A stretch of 64,000 bases of DNA from Falsiroseomonas sp050563525 (GTDB lineage: Bacteria; Pseudomonadota; Alphaproteobacteria; Acetobacterales; Acetobacteraceae), in NCBI RefSeq assembly GCF_050563525.1, contig NZ_JBNXUN010000006.1:280356-344355 (forward strand), read 5' to 3'. The notes under the pieces were generated by a model. The model was not told where the DNA came from, did not search any database, and saw only the letters and a list, made by a program, of their open reading frames with translations. Below are positions 53,236 through 61,634 of this stretch, piece after piece; the stretch's first letter is position 1; each line of letters begins with the position of its first letter. The position numbers were made by a program, and so were the translations under genes.

Positions 53236-53942
53236 TCGCGCCTCTGGCCCTGCTTGCGCTGCTGCTGGCCGGACCCGCGCTCGGCCAGCCGCTGCCGCTG
53301 CCGGGCCTGGACGGGCAGTCATCGCGGCAGCCAGCGCAGGTGGCCGAAGCGCCCTGGTCCAGCCTGGTGCGGGTGCAGTCGGAGGCCGGCGGCCGCTGCA
53401 CCGGCGTGCTGATCGCGCCGGACCGCGTGCTGACCGCTGCGCATTGCCTGGTGGCGCGGCAGACCCGCCGGATGCTGCAGCCGGGCCGGGTGCATGTGCT
53501 GGCCGGCTATCACCGGGGCGCGTTCCGCGCCCAGGCCCGCGTCGCCTCGCTGCTGGTGGCGCCGGGCTTCGAGGCGGCGACCTCCGGCCCCTTCGGCGCC
53601 GACTGGGCCGTGCTGCGCCTGACGGCGCCGCTGGCCGGGCCGGTGCTGCCGCTCGCCGGGCTGCCGGCGCGTGGCACGCCGGCGATGCTGGGCGGATGGC
53701 AGCAGGACCGCGCCCATGCGCTGCTGGCGGATACGGCCTGTTCGGTGCTGGCGCAGGTGGTGGATGGCGCCGGGCGGTTGCTGGTGCAGCATGGCTGTGC
53801 CGGCACCCGTGGCGTTTCCGGCGCGCCGCTGCTGGTACGCCGGGGCGAGGGCTGGGCGGTGGCCGGCATAGCCGTCGGCGCGATGCGGGAGGCCCGCGGC
53901 GGGCTCGCCGTGGCGGTGGCAGGATTGCCCCTGATGGAATGA
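53232..53942 (+). CDS. Exported trypsin-like serine protease
   Basis: A 236-residue chymotrypsin-fold protease. The signal (LALLALLLAGPALG) precedes the mature domain. Catalytic residues are His in LTAAHCLVAR, Asp in FGADWAVLRLTAPL and Ser in TRGVSGAPLLVRR. The usual GDSGGP is GVSGAP, so the Ser is kept but the Asp preceding it and a Gly are changed. A disulfide between CTGVLIAPDRVLTAAHC is likely (the classic short loop). No PDZ or propeptide domain exists. It is coupled to the upstream MFS gene. A substrate or environmental role cannot be assigned. Confidence 0.85.
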   Translation: MIAPLALLALLLAGPALGQPLPLPGLDGQSSRQPAQVAEAPWSSLVRVQSEAGGRCTGVLIAPDRVLTAAHCLVARQTRRMLQPGRVHVLAGYHRGAFRAQARVASLLVAPGFEAATSGPFGADWAVLRLTAPLAGPVLPLAGLPARGTPAMLGGWQQDRAHALLADTACSVLAQVVDGAGRLLVQHGCAGTRGVSGAPLLVRRGEGWAVAGIAVGAMREARGGLAVAVAGLPLME

Positions 53943-54050
53943 GGTCTGGGCCAGACCTTCGCGTCACATATCGTTACGACCTCAATCTTGACGATGGACA
54001 GTTTTACGTCGAACTTTCGGTGCTTCCACCCTGAAAGGCTCGACCTTCCG

Positions 54051-54860
54051 ATGCACCCTGCCCTTCGACCGGCCCTGCTCGCCGCCGCAATGCCTCTGCT
54101 CCTGGCCGTGCCGGCGCATGCCCAGGGTGAGCCCCGGGTCTCGGGCTTTTTCAGCCTCGGCGCGCTGTCGGGCCCGGACTACGAGGGCTCGGACGACAGC
54201 ACCATCGGCCCCCTGCTGGCGGCACGGCTGGGCTACGGGTCCAACTATGTCGAAACCGCGACGCTCGGCGGCGGCATCGGGTTGCGCGTCAACCTCTCGC
54301 CCTGGCCGGCGGCCGAGTTCGGCCCGGTGGTGGCGCTGCGGCGTGGGCGATCCGATGCCGACAATGCGCGGGTGAAGCGGCTGGACGAGGTCGATGACGC
54401 TGTGGAGGCCGGCGCCTTCCTGCGCCTGCCCTTCCGCGGCCTGCTGACCGCGCGCGACGAAGCGGCGATCGAGCTGCAGGTGTTGCAGGACGCGTCCTCG
54501 GCGCATGACGGCACGCTGTTCACCTTCGGCGGCAGCTACCGGTTCAGCCCGGTGGCGCGGCTCCGGGTCGGCCTGACCACCGTCGCGACCTATGCCAGCG
54601 ATGACTACACCGAGACGCATTTCGGCATCGACGCGCGCAACGCCGCTGCCAGCGGCCTGCCGGCCTTCAGCGCCGGGGGCGGCATCAAGGATGTCGCGCT
54701 GTCCCTGACCGCGAACTACGAGCTGACCCCGAATTGGGGGCTGGTCGGCGTGCTCGGCTATCGCCGCCTGCTCGGCAGCGCGGCGGACAGCCCGATCGTG
54801 CGGCGGGAGGGCAATGAGAACCAGTTCAGCTTCGGCCTCGGGATCAGCTACGGCTTCTGA
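54051..54860 (+). CDS. MipA/OmpV-family outer membrane protein
   Basis: A beta-barrel outer-membrane protein of 269 residues. After a signal peptide (ALLAAAMPLLLAVPAHA) come alternating hydrophobic strands beginning GEPRVSGFFSLGALSGPDYEGSDD and ending YELTPNWGLVGVLGYRRLLGSAADSP and FSFGLGISYGF with the terminal aromatic residue needed for BAM recognition. MipA-type members act in murein-synthesis scaffolding or as porins. ATG at 54051 places the signal sequence correctly; the more upstream frame is not convincing. The 108-base gap to the protease contains a short TTGACG element. Confidence 0.87.
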   Translation: MHPALRPALLAAAMPLLLAVPAHAQGEPRVSGFFSLGALSGPDYEGSDDSTIGPLLAARLGYGSNYVETATLGGGIGLRVNLSPWPAAEFGPVVALRRGRSDADNARVKRLDEVDDAVEAGAFLRLPFRGLLTARDEAAIELQVLQDASSAHDGTLFTFGGSYRFSPVARLRVGLTTVATYASDDYTETHFGIDARNAAASGLPAFSAGGGIKDVALSLTANYELTPNWGLVGVLGYRRLLGSAADSPIVRREGNENQFSFGLGISYGF

Positions 54861-54929
54861 TAAGCCGGAGGCGCGCCTGCTGGCGCATTTTCCAGACTGG
54901 CCGGCGTGTCAGCCGGACCCGAAGATGCG

Positions 54930-55967
54930 TCAACCCGGTTGCATCGCCGCGCTGGCCCGGCTGGCCGCCTGCCAGCCCAGACGGCGCAGCAGCCAGAGCT
55001 GATAGGCCAGCGAGGCCTCCGGCGAGGGGCACAGCGTCGTCATCAGCGTCGTCGCCGGACCGGCACCGACGCGGCGCGTGCCGGCTTCCGGCGCGTCGGG
55101 CGCCTCCTCCGGCCAGGTGCGGGCGGCGGCGCGCCAGAGGGCGACGACATCGGCCGCGGTCAGCGCCGGCAGCACCAGCATGGCGCGGCCGCGCAGGGCC
55201 GCGCCCGCGCCACGCGCCGCCTCCAGCAGGTCGGGCCGCGGCGTGTCGGCCAGTATTTCCCCCAGCGCCGGCACATTGGGCAGGGCCGGGTCGCGGGCGC
55301 TGCCGGCGGCATCGAAGGCAAACCACGGTACCAGGCCGAGCGCCGCCGCCTGCGCCTCAGCCGTCAGGCCGGACAGCACCAGCGCATCCGCGCCACCGTC
55401 GCGGATCGCCGCCTCGGCCTGGGCACCGGCCAGGTTGAACACCGGCACGGCAGGCTGCCCGGCGAGGTCCAGCGCAAGCAGCGCCGCGGCTTCCGGCGCC
55501 GCCGGGCCGGGCAGCGCCAGGCGCAGCGGCGCCGCACCGCGACCGCCCGGGGGCGGGCCAGCAAGGATGCAGGGCTGCACGCTGCCGCAGATCGCCGGCC
55601 AGTGCCGCGGCTCGAACCGCGCGCGGGGGTCGCCCACCAGCTGCGCCTGGGCCGCCGCACCGGGCATCAGCAGCAGCATTGCGCCGTCGCGGACGGTGGA
55701 GGAGGCGAAGCGGTTGGCCGCGGTGATACCGTCAGGCCCGCCCAGCACCGCCACGCGCAGTGCCGACGCCTGCACAAGGCCGCGGGACAGGGCGCTGGCG
55801 GCGCGGCCGGCCAGACCGGCAATGGCCCCACCCTCGGGACCAGGGGCCAGCAGCGTCGCGGCTTCCGGCACGGGCACGGCGGCCCCCGCCGGGCGCAGGG
55901 CGCAGCCAAGCGCCGCGCTCGCCAGCAGGCCGGCCAGGACGCGCCGGGTCGGCGTTCCAGGTTGCAT
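54930..55967 (-). CDS. Exported Bug-like periplasmic protein of unknown ligand
   Basis: A 345-residue exported protein. Its signal (RRVLAGLLASAALGCALRPAGA) may include a lipobox-like Cys (SAALGC). The mature part is exceptionally rich in Ala, Gly and Pro and has an alpha/beta solute-binding style with segments LRVAVLGGPDGITAANRFASS and GQPAVPVFNLAGAQAEAAIRDGGADALVLSG. It is similar in architecture to Bug/TctC proteins but lacks the clear N-terminal family motif. No permease adjoins it. The unbroken length and codon bias indicate a real gene; the function is open. It converges on the MipA gene, leaving a 69-base gap. Confidence 0.65.
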   Translation of the reverse strand: MQPGTPTRRVLAGLLASAALGCALRPAGAAVPVPEAATLLAPGPEGGAIAGLAGRAASALSRGLVQASALRVAVLGGPDGITAANRFASSTVRDGAMLLLMPGAAAQAQLVGDPRARFEPRHWPAICGSVQPCILAGPPPGGRGAAPLRLALPGPAAPEAAALLALDLAGQPAVPVFNLAGAQAEAAIRDGGADALVLSGLTAEAQAAALGLVPWFAFDAAGSARDPALPNVPALGEILADTPRPDLLEAARGAGAALRGRAMLVLPALTAADVVALWRAAARTWPEEAPDAPEAGTRRVGAGPATTLMTTLCPSPEASLAYQLWLLRRLGWQAASRASAAMQPG

Positions 55968-56041
55968 CCCCTCGCCCTCCTTCTGCCGCCTGCCCGGACT
56001 ACTAGCCGGGCGAATGGGGCAGAAACGTGGCGACCGCGCTT

Positions 56042-56605
56042 TCAGTTGTCGTAGGTCACCAGGGATTCGAACGGCACGTCGATCCGCGACCGGCCACCCA
56101 GGAAGCTGAGTTCCACCAGCGTCGCCGCACAGGGGACCACGGCGCCGGCCTGGCGCAGCAGCGAAATGCCGGCCGCCATGGTGCCGCCGGTGGCCAGCAG
56201 GTCGTCCAGCACCACCACGCGGCTGCCCTTCGGCACGGCGTCGGCCTGCATCTCGATGCGGTCCGTGCCGTATTCCAGGGCGTAGTTCAGGCCGATGGTC
56301 AGGCCCGGCAGCTTGCGCGGCTTGCGCAGCATGACGAAGCCGAGCCCGAGTTCCAGTGCCAGCGGCGCCGCCACCAGGAAGCCGCGGCTCTCGATGCCGG
56401 CCAGCACGTCCGGCTTGTGCGGGCGCACCATCTCCGCCATCCGCGCCATGGCGGAACGCCAGGCCGGGCCGTGCCGCAGCAGGGTGGAGATGTCGTAGAA
56501 CAGGATGCCAGGCTTCGGGAAATCCGGGATGCCGCGGATGTGGTCCTTGAAGTCAATGCCGGGATCGGGCTGAAGCGGCTGTCGCTGCGTGCTGGGTTCG
56601 GCCAT
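56042..56605 (-). CDS. apt: Adenine phosphoribosyltransferase
   Basis: Makes AMP from adenine and PRPP, salvaging adenine. The 187-residue protein has the family opening GIDFKDHIRGIPDFPKPGILFYDISTLL, the adenine pocket AGIESRGFLVAAPLALELG, the PRPP-binding motif SRVVVLDDLLATGGTMAAG and FLGGRSRIDVPFESLV. Start at 56605 was chosen; AGGAG lies 11 bases upstream. It is a single gene, divergent from the small DUF2842 gene. Adenine released from SAM-dependent methylation products would enter here, a metabolic though not genomic link to methionine salvage. Confidence 0.95.
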   Translation of the reverse strand: MAEPSTQRQPLQPDPGIDFKDHIRGIPDFPKPGILFYDISTLLRHGPAWRSAMARMAEMVRPHKPDVLAGIESRGFLVAAPLALELGLGFVMLRKPRKLPGLTIGLNYALEYGTDRIEMQADAVPKGSRVVVLDDLLATGGTMAAGISLLRQAGAVVPCAATLVELSFLGGRSRIDVPFESLVTYDN

Positions 56606-56735
56606 GCGGTCGGAGGCTCCTCGTGTGCGGCGGACGCTACGCCGGCGCGTGGCCGTGCCGCAACAGCGCGCGCTCGCGCCAGGCTGCCAACGAATGGGGC
56701 TTGGCGGATGTGCGGCGCCGGGCCACATCGCCGCC

Positions 56736-56927
56736 ATGTCCCGCATCGCAATCGCCCTGGTCGCCGGGCTGCTCGGCTTCACGCTGTACGTCATGGTCGT
56801 GGTGGCACTGGCCGACCATGTGCTCGGGCTGCACTGGCTGGTGCAGGTCCTGTATTTCGCGGCGGCCGGGATCCTCTGGGCATTCCCGGCCAAGTCGCTG
56901 ATGTTCTGGGCGGCGCGCAGCGGCTGA
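56736..56927 (+). CDS. DUF2842 small membrane protein
   Basis: A 63-residue protein with two transmembrane helices (residues ~4-24 and ~33-53), ending in the DUF2842 pattern VLYFAAAGILWAFPAKSLMFWAAR. The family is widespread in alphaproteobacteria and of unknown function. It starts 131 bases from the apt start on the opposite strand, with its stop 20 bases from the convergent outer-membrane protein gene. Short length makes it easy to miss. Confidence 0.82.
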   Translation: MSRIAIALVAGLLGFTLYVMVVVALADHVLGLHWLVQVLYFAAAGILWAFPAKSLMFWAARSG

Positions 56928-56947
56928 GCGCCCGCCGCCCCGTCGGG

Positions 56948-57727
56948 TCAGAAGACGCGGCTGAAGGTCAGGATGACGCGGTTGTCGCAGACCTTGGACC
57001 CGCCGAAGCATTCGGCATCCTTGTCGAGCGAGGTCACCACACCGGTCAGCGCGCCGGTGAAGCCGGCGAAGATCTCGCGCGAGATGGTGAGCGAGGCGTT
57101 GGCGTAGTCGGGTGCGCCGAAGTAGCCGTCCGTGGCGTTGGCGGGGGCGATGTTGCGCTCGATGAACTGGTAGCCGGCGCGGGCGGCCAGGGTGAAGCCG
57201 AAGTCGAGGGCCATGTCGAAGCCACCCTCGACATAGTAGCCGGCGCCGGATTCACCGGTGAAGTTCGGCGAGAAGGCGGCGAGGCCAACCAGCTTGACCG
57301 GCGCGATCTCATAGGAGGCGCGCAGCGCGAACTCCAGGAAGTTCAGCTCGTAGCCGCCGGTCGGCGCGTCATAGCCCGGATAGGTGTAGTAGATGGCGCC
57401 GACATCCAGCTTCAGGTCGCCCACCGCGAAGCGGTAGCCGGCGAGCAGGTCGAGTTCCTGACGGGCATTGGTGCCGGGGAAGGTGACGTTGCTGGCGAAG
57501 GCGCCGACATAGACGCCGGAGCTGTGTTCCGCATCGACCGTCAACTGGACCGCAGGACGGCCACGGGTCTGGCTCATGCCGCGGAAGACATAATCGGTGG
57601 TGGCGGCGGGCGTTGTGGCGATGGTCAGCCCGGCGCTTTCAATCACTGTCTGCGCCGGCACTGCACCAATATTCGACATTATGCCCACGAAAAGGGCGGC
57701 GGCGGCGAGCGGATAGGGTCGGTTCAT
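56948..57727 (-). CDS. TorF-family (TIGR02001-like) outer membrane protein
   Basis: A putative outer-membrane beta-barrel of 259 residues from ATG 57727. The mature part opens with TTPAATTDYVFRGMSQTRGRPAVQL, the signature of the TorF/TIGR02001 family. It continues in amphipathic strands with many Tyr/Phe residues and ends VILTFSRVF with a terminal Phe. The signal (PLAAAALFVGIMSNIGAVPA) is preceded by a GGGGA ribosome site. An upstream in-frame ATG at 57733 is possible. Family members are linked to porin-like roles; the specific function here is unknown. Confidence 0.85.
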   Translation of the reverse strand: MNRPYPLAAAALFVGIMSNIGAVPAQTVIESAGLTIATTPAATTDYVFRGMSQTRGRPAVQLTVDAEHSSGVYVGAFASNVTFPGTNARQELDLLAGYRFAVGDLKLDVGAIYYTYPGYDAPTGGYELNFLEFALRASYEIAPVKLVGLAAFSPNFTGESGAGYYVEGGFDMALDFGFTLAARAGYQFIERNIAPANATDGYFGAPDYANASLTISREIFAGFTGALTGVVTSLDKDAECFGGSKVCDNRVILTFSRVF

Positions 57728-57861
57728 GGTCATTCCCCAGGCATCGCAGCGATTTGCGTGCTTTTTAAGCATTGCACACGATCTCGTTTTGGGAACAGGG
57801 CGATGCAGCCGATTGTGATTAATTCTGCGCAATGACGCTGGGGGATGACCGCGCCGGAATC

Positions 57862-57893
57862 AAAAACCCCGCCAGGACGAGGTCCTGACGGGG
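57862..57893 (-). terminator. Terminator of tRNA-Pro
   Basis: On the minus strand a 12-bp stem with one mismatch (arms 57882-57893 and 57867-57878, loop CTC) is followed by TTTTT (57862-57866), 20 bases after the tRNA. Confidence 0.9.
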
Positions 57894-57912
57894 CTTGCGC
57901 GCCTTGCGATGA

Positions 57913-57989
57913 TGGTCGGAGTGAGAGGATTCGAACCTCCGGCCCCTGCGTCCCGAACACAGTGCTCTACCAGGCTGAGCTACACTCCG
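57913..57989 (-). tRNA. tRNA-Pro (anticodon CGG)
   Basis: A 77-base tRNA with encoded CCA. The acceptor stem CGGAGTG/CACTCCG is perfect, the D-arm region is TAGCTCAGCCTGGTAGAGCA, the anticodon loop is TTCGGGA giving CGG, and the T arm contains GGTTCGAATCC. It has its own promoter and terminator and is not part of an operon. Confidence 0.97.
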
Positions 57990-58363
57990 GCGAGGCGCGG
58001 GGTATAGCGAAGCCCTCGCCGGGGGGCAAGCGGGCCCTGGCACATGCCGCGTCGCCCGCGAAGGCTGTCCGCGACATGACCAGGAACGACCGCCGACGCG
58101 TCTCCGAACCCTATCCCGACCGCCGTTCTATCCAGAAGAACGGCCGGCCCAAGGCTGACTTGTGGCATCTTACTCGGCCTGCAACTTGTCCTGTTGCGTC
58201 ATGCGTCGTCACGCCGCAGGTTGCCGGGGTCGGTCTCGCGGCTTCGCCGCGACCTCGCCCCAGGGATTCGAATCTTGCGCCAAGCCTTCACCTTCTCCCC
58301 GCCGGATGCTCGGGACTGTCCGCGGGGACCCTGCCGCGCCGCTGGGGCGGCGTGCGGGGCGTG
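57990..58363. other. Gap between tRNA-Pro and the hydrolase gene
   Basis: 374 bases. It contains the tRNA-Pro promoter on the minus strand. In addition there is a short hairpin around 58231-58253 (GGTCTCGCGGC...GCCGCGACC with a TTC loop). No open frame here shows a domain or a ribosome site, and no insertion sequence was recognised. Confidence 0.5.
58001..58029 (-). promoter_or_regulatory. Promoter of tRNA-Pro
   Basis: On the minus strand a -35 TTGCCC (58029-58024) and a -10 TATACC (58006-58001) are separated by 17 bases. The -10 ends about 11 bases before the mature tRNA 5' end, which is the expected spacing. Confidence 0.7.
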
Positions 58364-59206
58364 ATGCAGGGCTGGCTACCTGTGCTTGGTCTGACCGCCG
58401 GCGCGCTGGCGCTCCTCGGCGCCGGCATCGAACGCTGGGCCGCCGCACGTGATCGCCGTCGCATTCCGATGCCGGGCCAGCATGTGCCGATTGGCGAGAC
58501 GCTGCTGCATGCCAGCCTGCTCGGCCGCCGGCGCGACCCGGCGCAGCCGGTGATCGTCATGGATGGCGGCCTGGTGCGTGGCAGCCTGGCCTGGACGGAG
58601 GTGGTGGCGGCGCTGGGCCCTGGCTGGCTCATCCTGGTCTTCGACCGCGCCGGGCACAATTGGAGCACCCGTGCCACGGGACCACGCAGTGCCGAGGCAA
58701 ACTTGGCGGACCAGCGGGAGATGCTGGCGGGGCTGCATCTGGCACCGCCCTGGCTGCTGGTGGCCCAGGACACCGCCGCCCCCATCGCGCAGATGCACGC
58801 GGCCCGGCATCCTTCGGAGGTTGCCGGGCTGGTGCTGGTGGACCCCCTGTCCGGCCCGCTGGCAGCAGAGCTGCTCGGCTCGGGATTCGCGCGCTCGCTC
58901 CGGTGGAAGGTGCCGGTCGCCCGGATCGGGCTGTGGAGGCTGGCGCGCCACCTGCGGAGACGATCGCCCAGGCCATCGGAGCCCGCCGAGCCGCTGTGGC
59001 AATCTGCCAAGGACCTGTCGGCCTGCCGCGCCGAACTGGCGAGCCTGGTCCGGGACGTCGCGGCCGCCGAGGCGGCACCGCCGCCGCGGCAGCCCTGCCG
59101 GATTGTCGCCGGCGCGACGCCGGCGGCGGTGGCGCAGGCCATCCTGGAGGTCGCCGAACAGACCGCCTTGCCGCAACCTCGGGGCCATGTTCCGCACGGG
59201 GCGTAA
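58364..59206 (+). CDS. Alpha/beta hydrolase-fold protein with Asp at the nucleophile elbow
   Basis: A 280-residue membrane-anchored or exported hydrolase-fold protein. An N-terminal helix (PVLGLTAGALALLGAGIE) is followed by VIVMDGGLVRGSLAWTEVVAALGPGWLILVFDRAGHNWS, the oxyanion-region strand and loop. The usual nucleophile motif Gly-x-Ser-x-Gly is WLLVAQDTAAPIAQMHAARHPSEVAGLVLVDP, so Asp (in AQDTA) stands where Ser is expected, as in dehalogenase-like or epoxide-hydrolase-like members. The C-terminal catalytic His is not obvious; the protein ends PRGHVPHGA. It may be a diverged or inactive hydrolase. It starts at ATG 58364; GTG 58352 is possible. Confidence 0.75.
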   Translation: MQGWLPVLGLTAGALALLGAGIERWAAARDRRRIPMPGQHVPIGETLLHASLLGRRRDPAQPVIVMDGGLVRGSLAWTEVVAALGPGWLILVFDRAGHNWSTRATGPRSAEANLADQREMLAGLHLAPPWLLVAQDTAAPIAQMHAARHPSEVAGLVLVDPLSGPLAAELLGSGFARSLRWKVPVARIGLWRLARHLRRRSPRPSEPAEPLWQSAKDLSACRAELASLVRDVAAAEAAPPPRQPCRIVAGATPAAVAQAILEVAEQTALPQPRGHVPHGA

Positions 59207-59234
59207 ATCCCAAGGGCCGTGCTATATCTGCCGC

Positions 59235-61307
59235 ATGAAGCGCCTCGCGACCCTGCTCCTCGGGCTGACCCTCGCCATGGGGGCCTGGACCCCCGCCTGG
59301 ACCCCCGCCTGGGCGAATGAAAGCCGGTCCGTCGCATCGCTGCGCGCCACGGCGACGCTGGTGACGGATGCCGCCGCGGTGGCGCCGGGCGAGACCTTCC
59401 GGGCCGGGCTGCGGCTGCGGCTGGCGCCGGGATGGCACAGCTATTGGCGCAATGCCGGCGATGCCGGGGCGGCGCCGGAGCTGGCGCTGGATCTGCCGCA
59501 GGGCGCCACGGCGACGCCAATCGCCTGGCCCGCACCGGAGCGCATCCCCTACGGCCCACTGGTCAATTTCGGCTATACCGGGGAGGTGCTGCTGCCGGTG
59601 ACCGTCGCCGTCCCAGGAACGTTGGCGCCCGGCGACCTGATGACGCTGCGGGCGGAGGCGACCTGGCTGGTCTGCGCCGATGTCTGCATCCCCGAGGAAG
59701 GCAGCTTCGAACTGGCCCTGCCGGTCGCCCCGGCGCGCCTGGAGTCACCATTCGGGGCGCCGCTGTTCGAGGCCCTGGACGCGCGGCTGCCCCGGCCCCT
59801 GCCCTGGGCAGCCCGTGCGGGAGCCGGGCCGGGCCGCGCGAGCCTGACGCTGGCCGGCACCGGGCTTGATGCAGCCTCGGTACGGGAGGCGTTCTTCTTC
59901 CCGGCGGAACCCGGGCTGCTGGACAACACCGCACCACAGCCCCTGACCCTGCGTGACGGCACGCTGAACCTCGGCCTGGCGCTGCTGCCCGACGTGGCTC
60001 CAGCCGCATTGCGTGGCACGCTGGTGCTGAGCGATGGCGGCGGACAGCGGGCAGCTTTCGATGTCTCGGCGGCCGTCTCCGGCCCGGCGGAGACCCCTGG
60101 CGGCACCACCACGCTGTGGAAGGCCGTGCTGCTGGCATTGGCGGGCGGGCTGATCCTCAACCTGATGCCCTGCGTCTTCCCGGTGCTGGCCATGAAGGCG
60201 ATGGCGCTGGCCCGCCTCGGCGGCGCGGGGCGCGGCGAGATCCGGCTGCATGCGGCGGCCTACACGGCCGGGGTGCTGGTCAGCTTCGCTGCCGTCGGTG
60301 GGCTTTTGGTGGCGTTACGCGCGGCGGGCGTGGCGGCGGGCTGGGGCTTCCAGTTCACCCAGCCGGCTTTCGTCGCCGGCATGGCGTGGCTGGTGCTGGC
60401 GGTCGGGCTGAACCTTTCGGGCGTCTTCGCCTTCGGCCGCACCGTGGGCGCCGGGCAGGCCGTCGCTGGGCGCGGCGGGCCGCTTGGCGCCTTCGCCACC
60501 GGTGGCCTTGCGGTGCTGCTGGCGACGCCCTGTACCGCGCCTTTCATGGCGGCGGCGCTGGGCGCCGCGCTGGTGATGCCGCCGGCCGCCACCATGGCGG
60601 TGTTCCTGGCGCTGGGTGTGGGGCTGGCGGCGCCCTATGCGCTGCTCGGCGTGGCGCCGGGGTTGGCGCGGGCGCTTCCACGGCCGGGCGCCTGGATGGA
60701 ACGGCTGCGCCAGGCGCTGGCCTTCCCGATGTATGCGACCGCCGCCTGGCTGATCTGGGTGCTAGCGCTGCAGGCTGGCCCCGATGGCGTGCTGTTCGGC
60801 CTTGCCGGGGCGGTGGTGCTGGCCGCGGGCCTCTGGGGCCTTGGACTGGTGCAGCGCGCCGGTGGCCCGCGCCTCGCCGGCGTGGCGGCGACGGGCCTCG
60901 CCGTGCTGGTGGCGCTTGCGCTGCTGCCGCAGTTGGCGACGGCACCGGCCGCCGCGGCCGCCGAGCCGGGCGCGGAGGCCTGGTCCGAGGCGCGCGTCGC
61001 GGAACTGCGTGCCGCCGGTCGCCCTGTCTTCGTCAACGCCACCGCTGCCTGGTGCATCACCTGCCAGGTGAATGACCGCGTGGCGCTGCGGGCGGATGCG
61101 GTGCAACGGGCCTTCGCGGAGCACCGCATCGCCTATCTGAAGGCGGACTGGACACGCGGCGACCCGGCGATCGGCGCCATGCTGCGCGCCCACGGACGGG
61201 ATGGCGTGCCGCTGTACCTGTTCTGGGCGTCCGGCGCCCTGGAGCCCGTGGTGCTGCCGCAGATCCTGACCGAGGGGCAGGTTCTTGCAGCGCTAAGCCC
61301 GGGTTAA
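59235..61307 (+). CDS. DsbD/ScsB-like thiol:disulfide interchange protein
   Basis: Carries electrons from cytoplasmic thioredoxin across the inner membrane to periplasmic partners, in a DsbD/ScsB layout of 690 residues. The N-terminal periplasmic domain has Cys residues in WLVCADVCIPEE. The membrane domain (eight helices) has the two conserved cysteines in NLMPCVFPVLAMKAM and LLATPCTAPFMAAALG. The C-terminal thioredoxin-like domain has CxxC in ATAAWCITCQVNDR. The signal region holds a short duplicated WTPA segment. Reductive supply of this kind supports cytochrome c maturation and copper-site assembly; ccmAB and copper chaperones occur elsewhere in the window. ATG at 59235. Confidence 0.92.
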   Translation: MKRLATLLLGLTLAMGAWTPAWTPAWANESRSVASLRATATLVTDAAAVAPGETFRAGLRLRLAPGWHSYWRNAGDAGAAPELALDLPQGATATPIAWPAPERIPYGPLVNFGYTGEVLLPVTVAVPGTLAPGDLMTLRAEATWLVCADVCIPEEGSFELALPVAPARLESPFGAPLFEALDARLPRPLPWAARAGAGPGRASLTLAGTGLDAASVREAFFFPAEPGLLDNTAPQPLTLRDGTLNLGLALLPDVAPAALRGTLVLSDGGGQRAAFDVSAAVSGPAETPGGTTTLWKAVLLALAGGLILNLMPCVFPVLAMKAMALARLGGAGRGEIRLHAAAYTAGVLVSFAAVGGLLVALRAAGVAAGWGFQFTQPAFVAGMAWLVLAVGLNLSGVFAFGRTVGAGQAVAGRGGPLGAFATGGLAVLLATPCTAPFMAAALGAALVMPPAATMAVFLALGVGLAAPYALLGVAPGLARALPRPGAWMERLRQALAFPMYATAAWLIWVLALQAGPDGVLFGLAGAVVLAAGLWGLGLVQRAGGPRLAGVAATGLAVLVALALLPQLATAPAAAAAEPGAEAWSEARVAELRAAGRPVFVNATAAWCITCQVNDRVALRADAVQRAFAEHRIAYLKADWTRGDPAIGAMLRAHGRDGVPLYLFWASGALEPVVLPQILTEGQVLAALSPG

Positions 61308-61331
61308 GCCGCCCCGGCGCAGCCTTTGGGG

Positions 61332-61631
61332 ATGCACCGCATCCCGCTCATCCTGTTGCTTTGCGGCCTTGCTACGCCAGCATCGGCCCAGCCGCCTCCT
61401 GCCTGCACTCCGGTGCGGGAGGGGACCGTGGCGTGCCTGTCCGGCAAGCTCTGCGCCTGCCGTTTCATCCGTGGCGGCAGCCTGACAGGCCAGCAGGACC
61501 GCCACGCCTGGGATTGCGGCATCCTGCGGCCGGCCTGCGGCACCGGGTTGGTGCCACCCAGCCTGGGGCAGAGCCAGCCCGTGCCGCTGCCGAACCTGTT
61601 CCTGCAGGTGCCGGATCGGCGGGTGCGCTGA
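61332..61631 (+). CDS. Small Cys-rich exported protein behind the DsbD-like gene
   Basis: A 99-residue exported protein, unrecognised. The signal (RIPLILLLCGLATPASA) is followed by a compact region with six cysteines (PPACTPVREGTVACLSGKLCACRFIRGG, WDCGILRPACG). The cysteine density and the position 24 bases after the DsbD-like gene suggest a periplasmic substrate of that reductase, or a metal-binding protein; neither is proven. The C-terminus ends LFLQVPDRRVR. It is probably in the same transcript. Confidence 0.65.
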   Translation: MHRIPLILLLCGLATPASAQPPPACTPVREGTVACLSGKLCACRFIRGGSLTGQQDRHAWDCGILRPACGTGLVPPSLGQSQPVPLPNLFLQVPDRRVR

Positions 61632-61634
61632 GGC

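Noticed and set aside
53943..53957. A short inverted repeat GGTCTGGGCCAGACC after the protease stop
   Set aside because: The stem is only 5-6 bp and no T-run follows, so it was not called a terminator.
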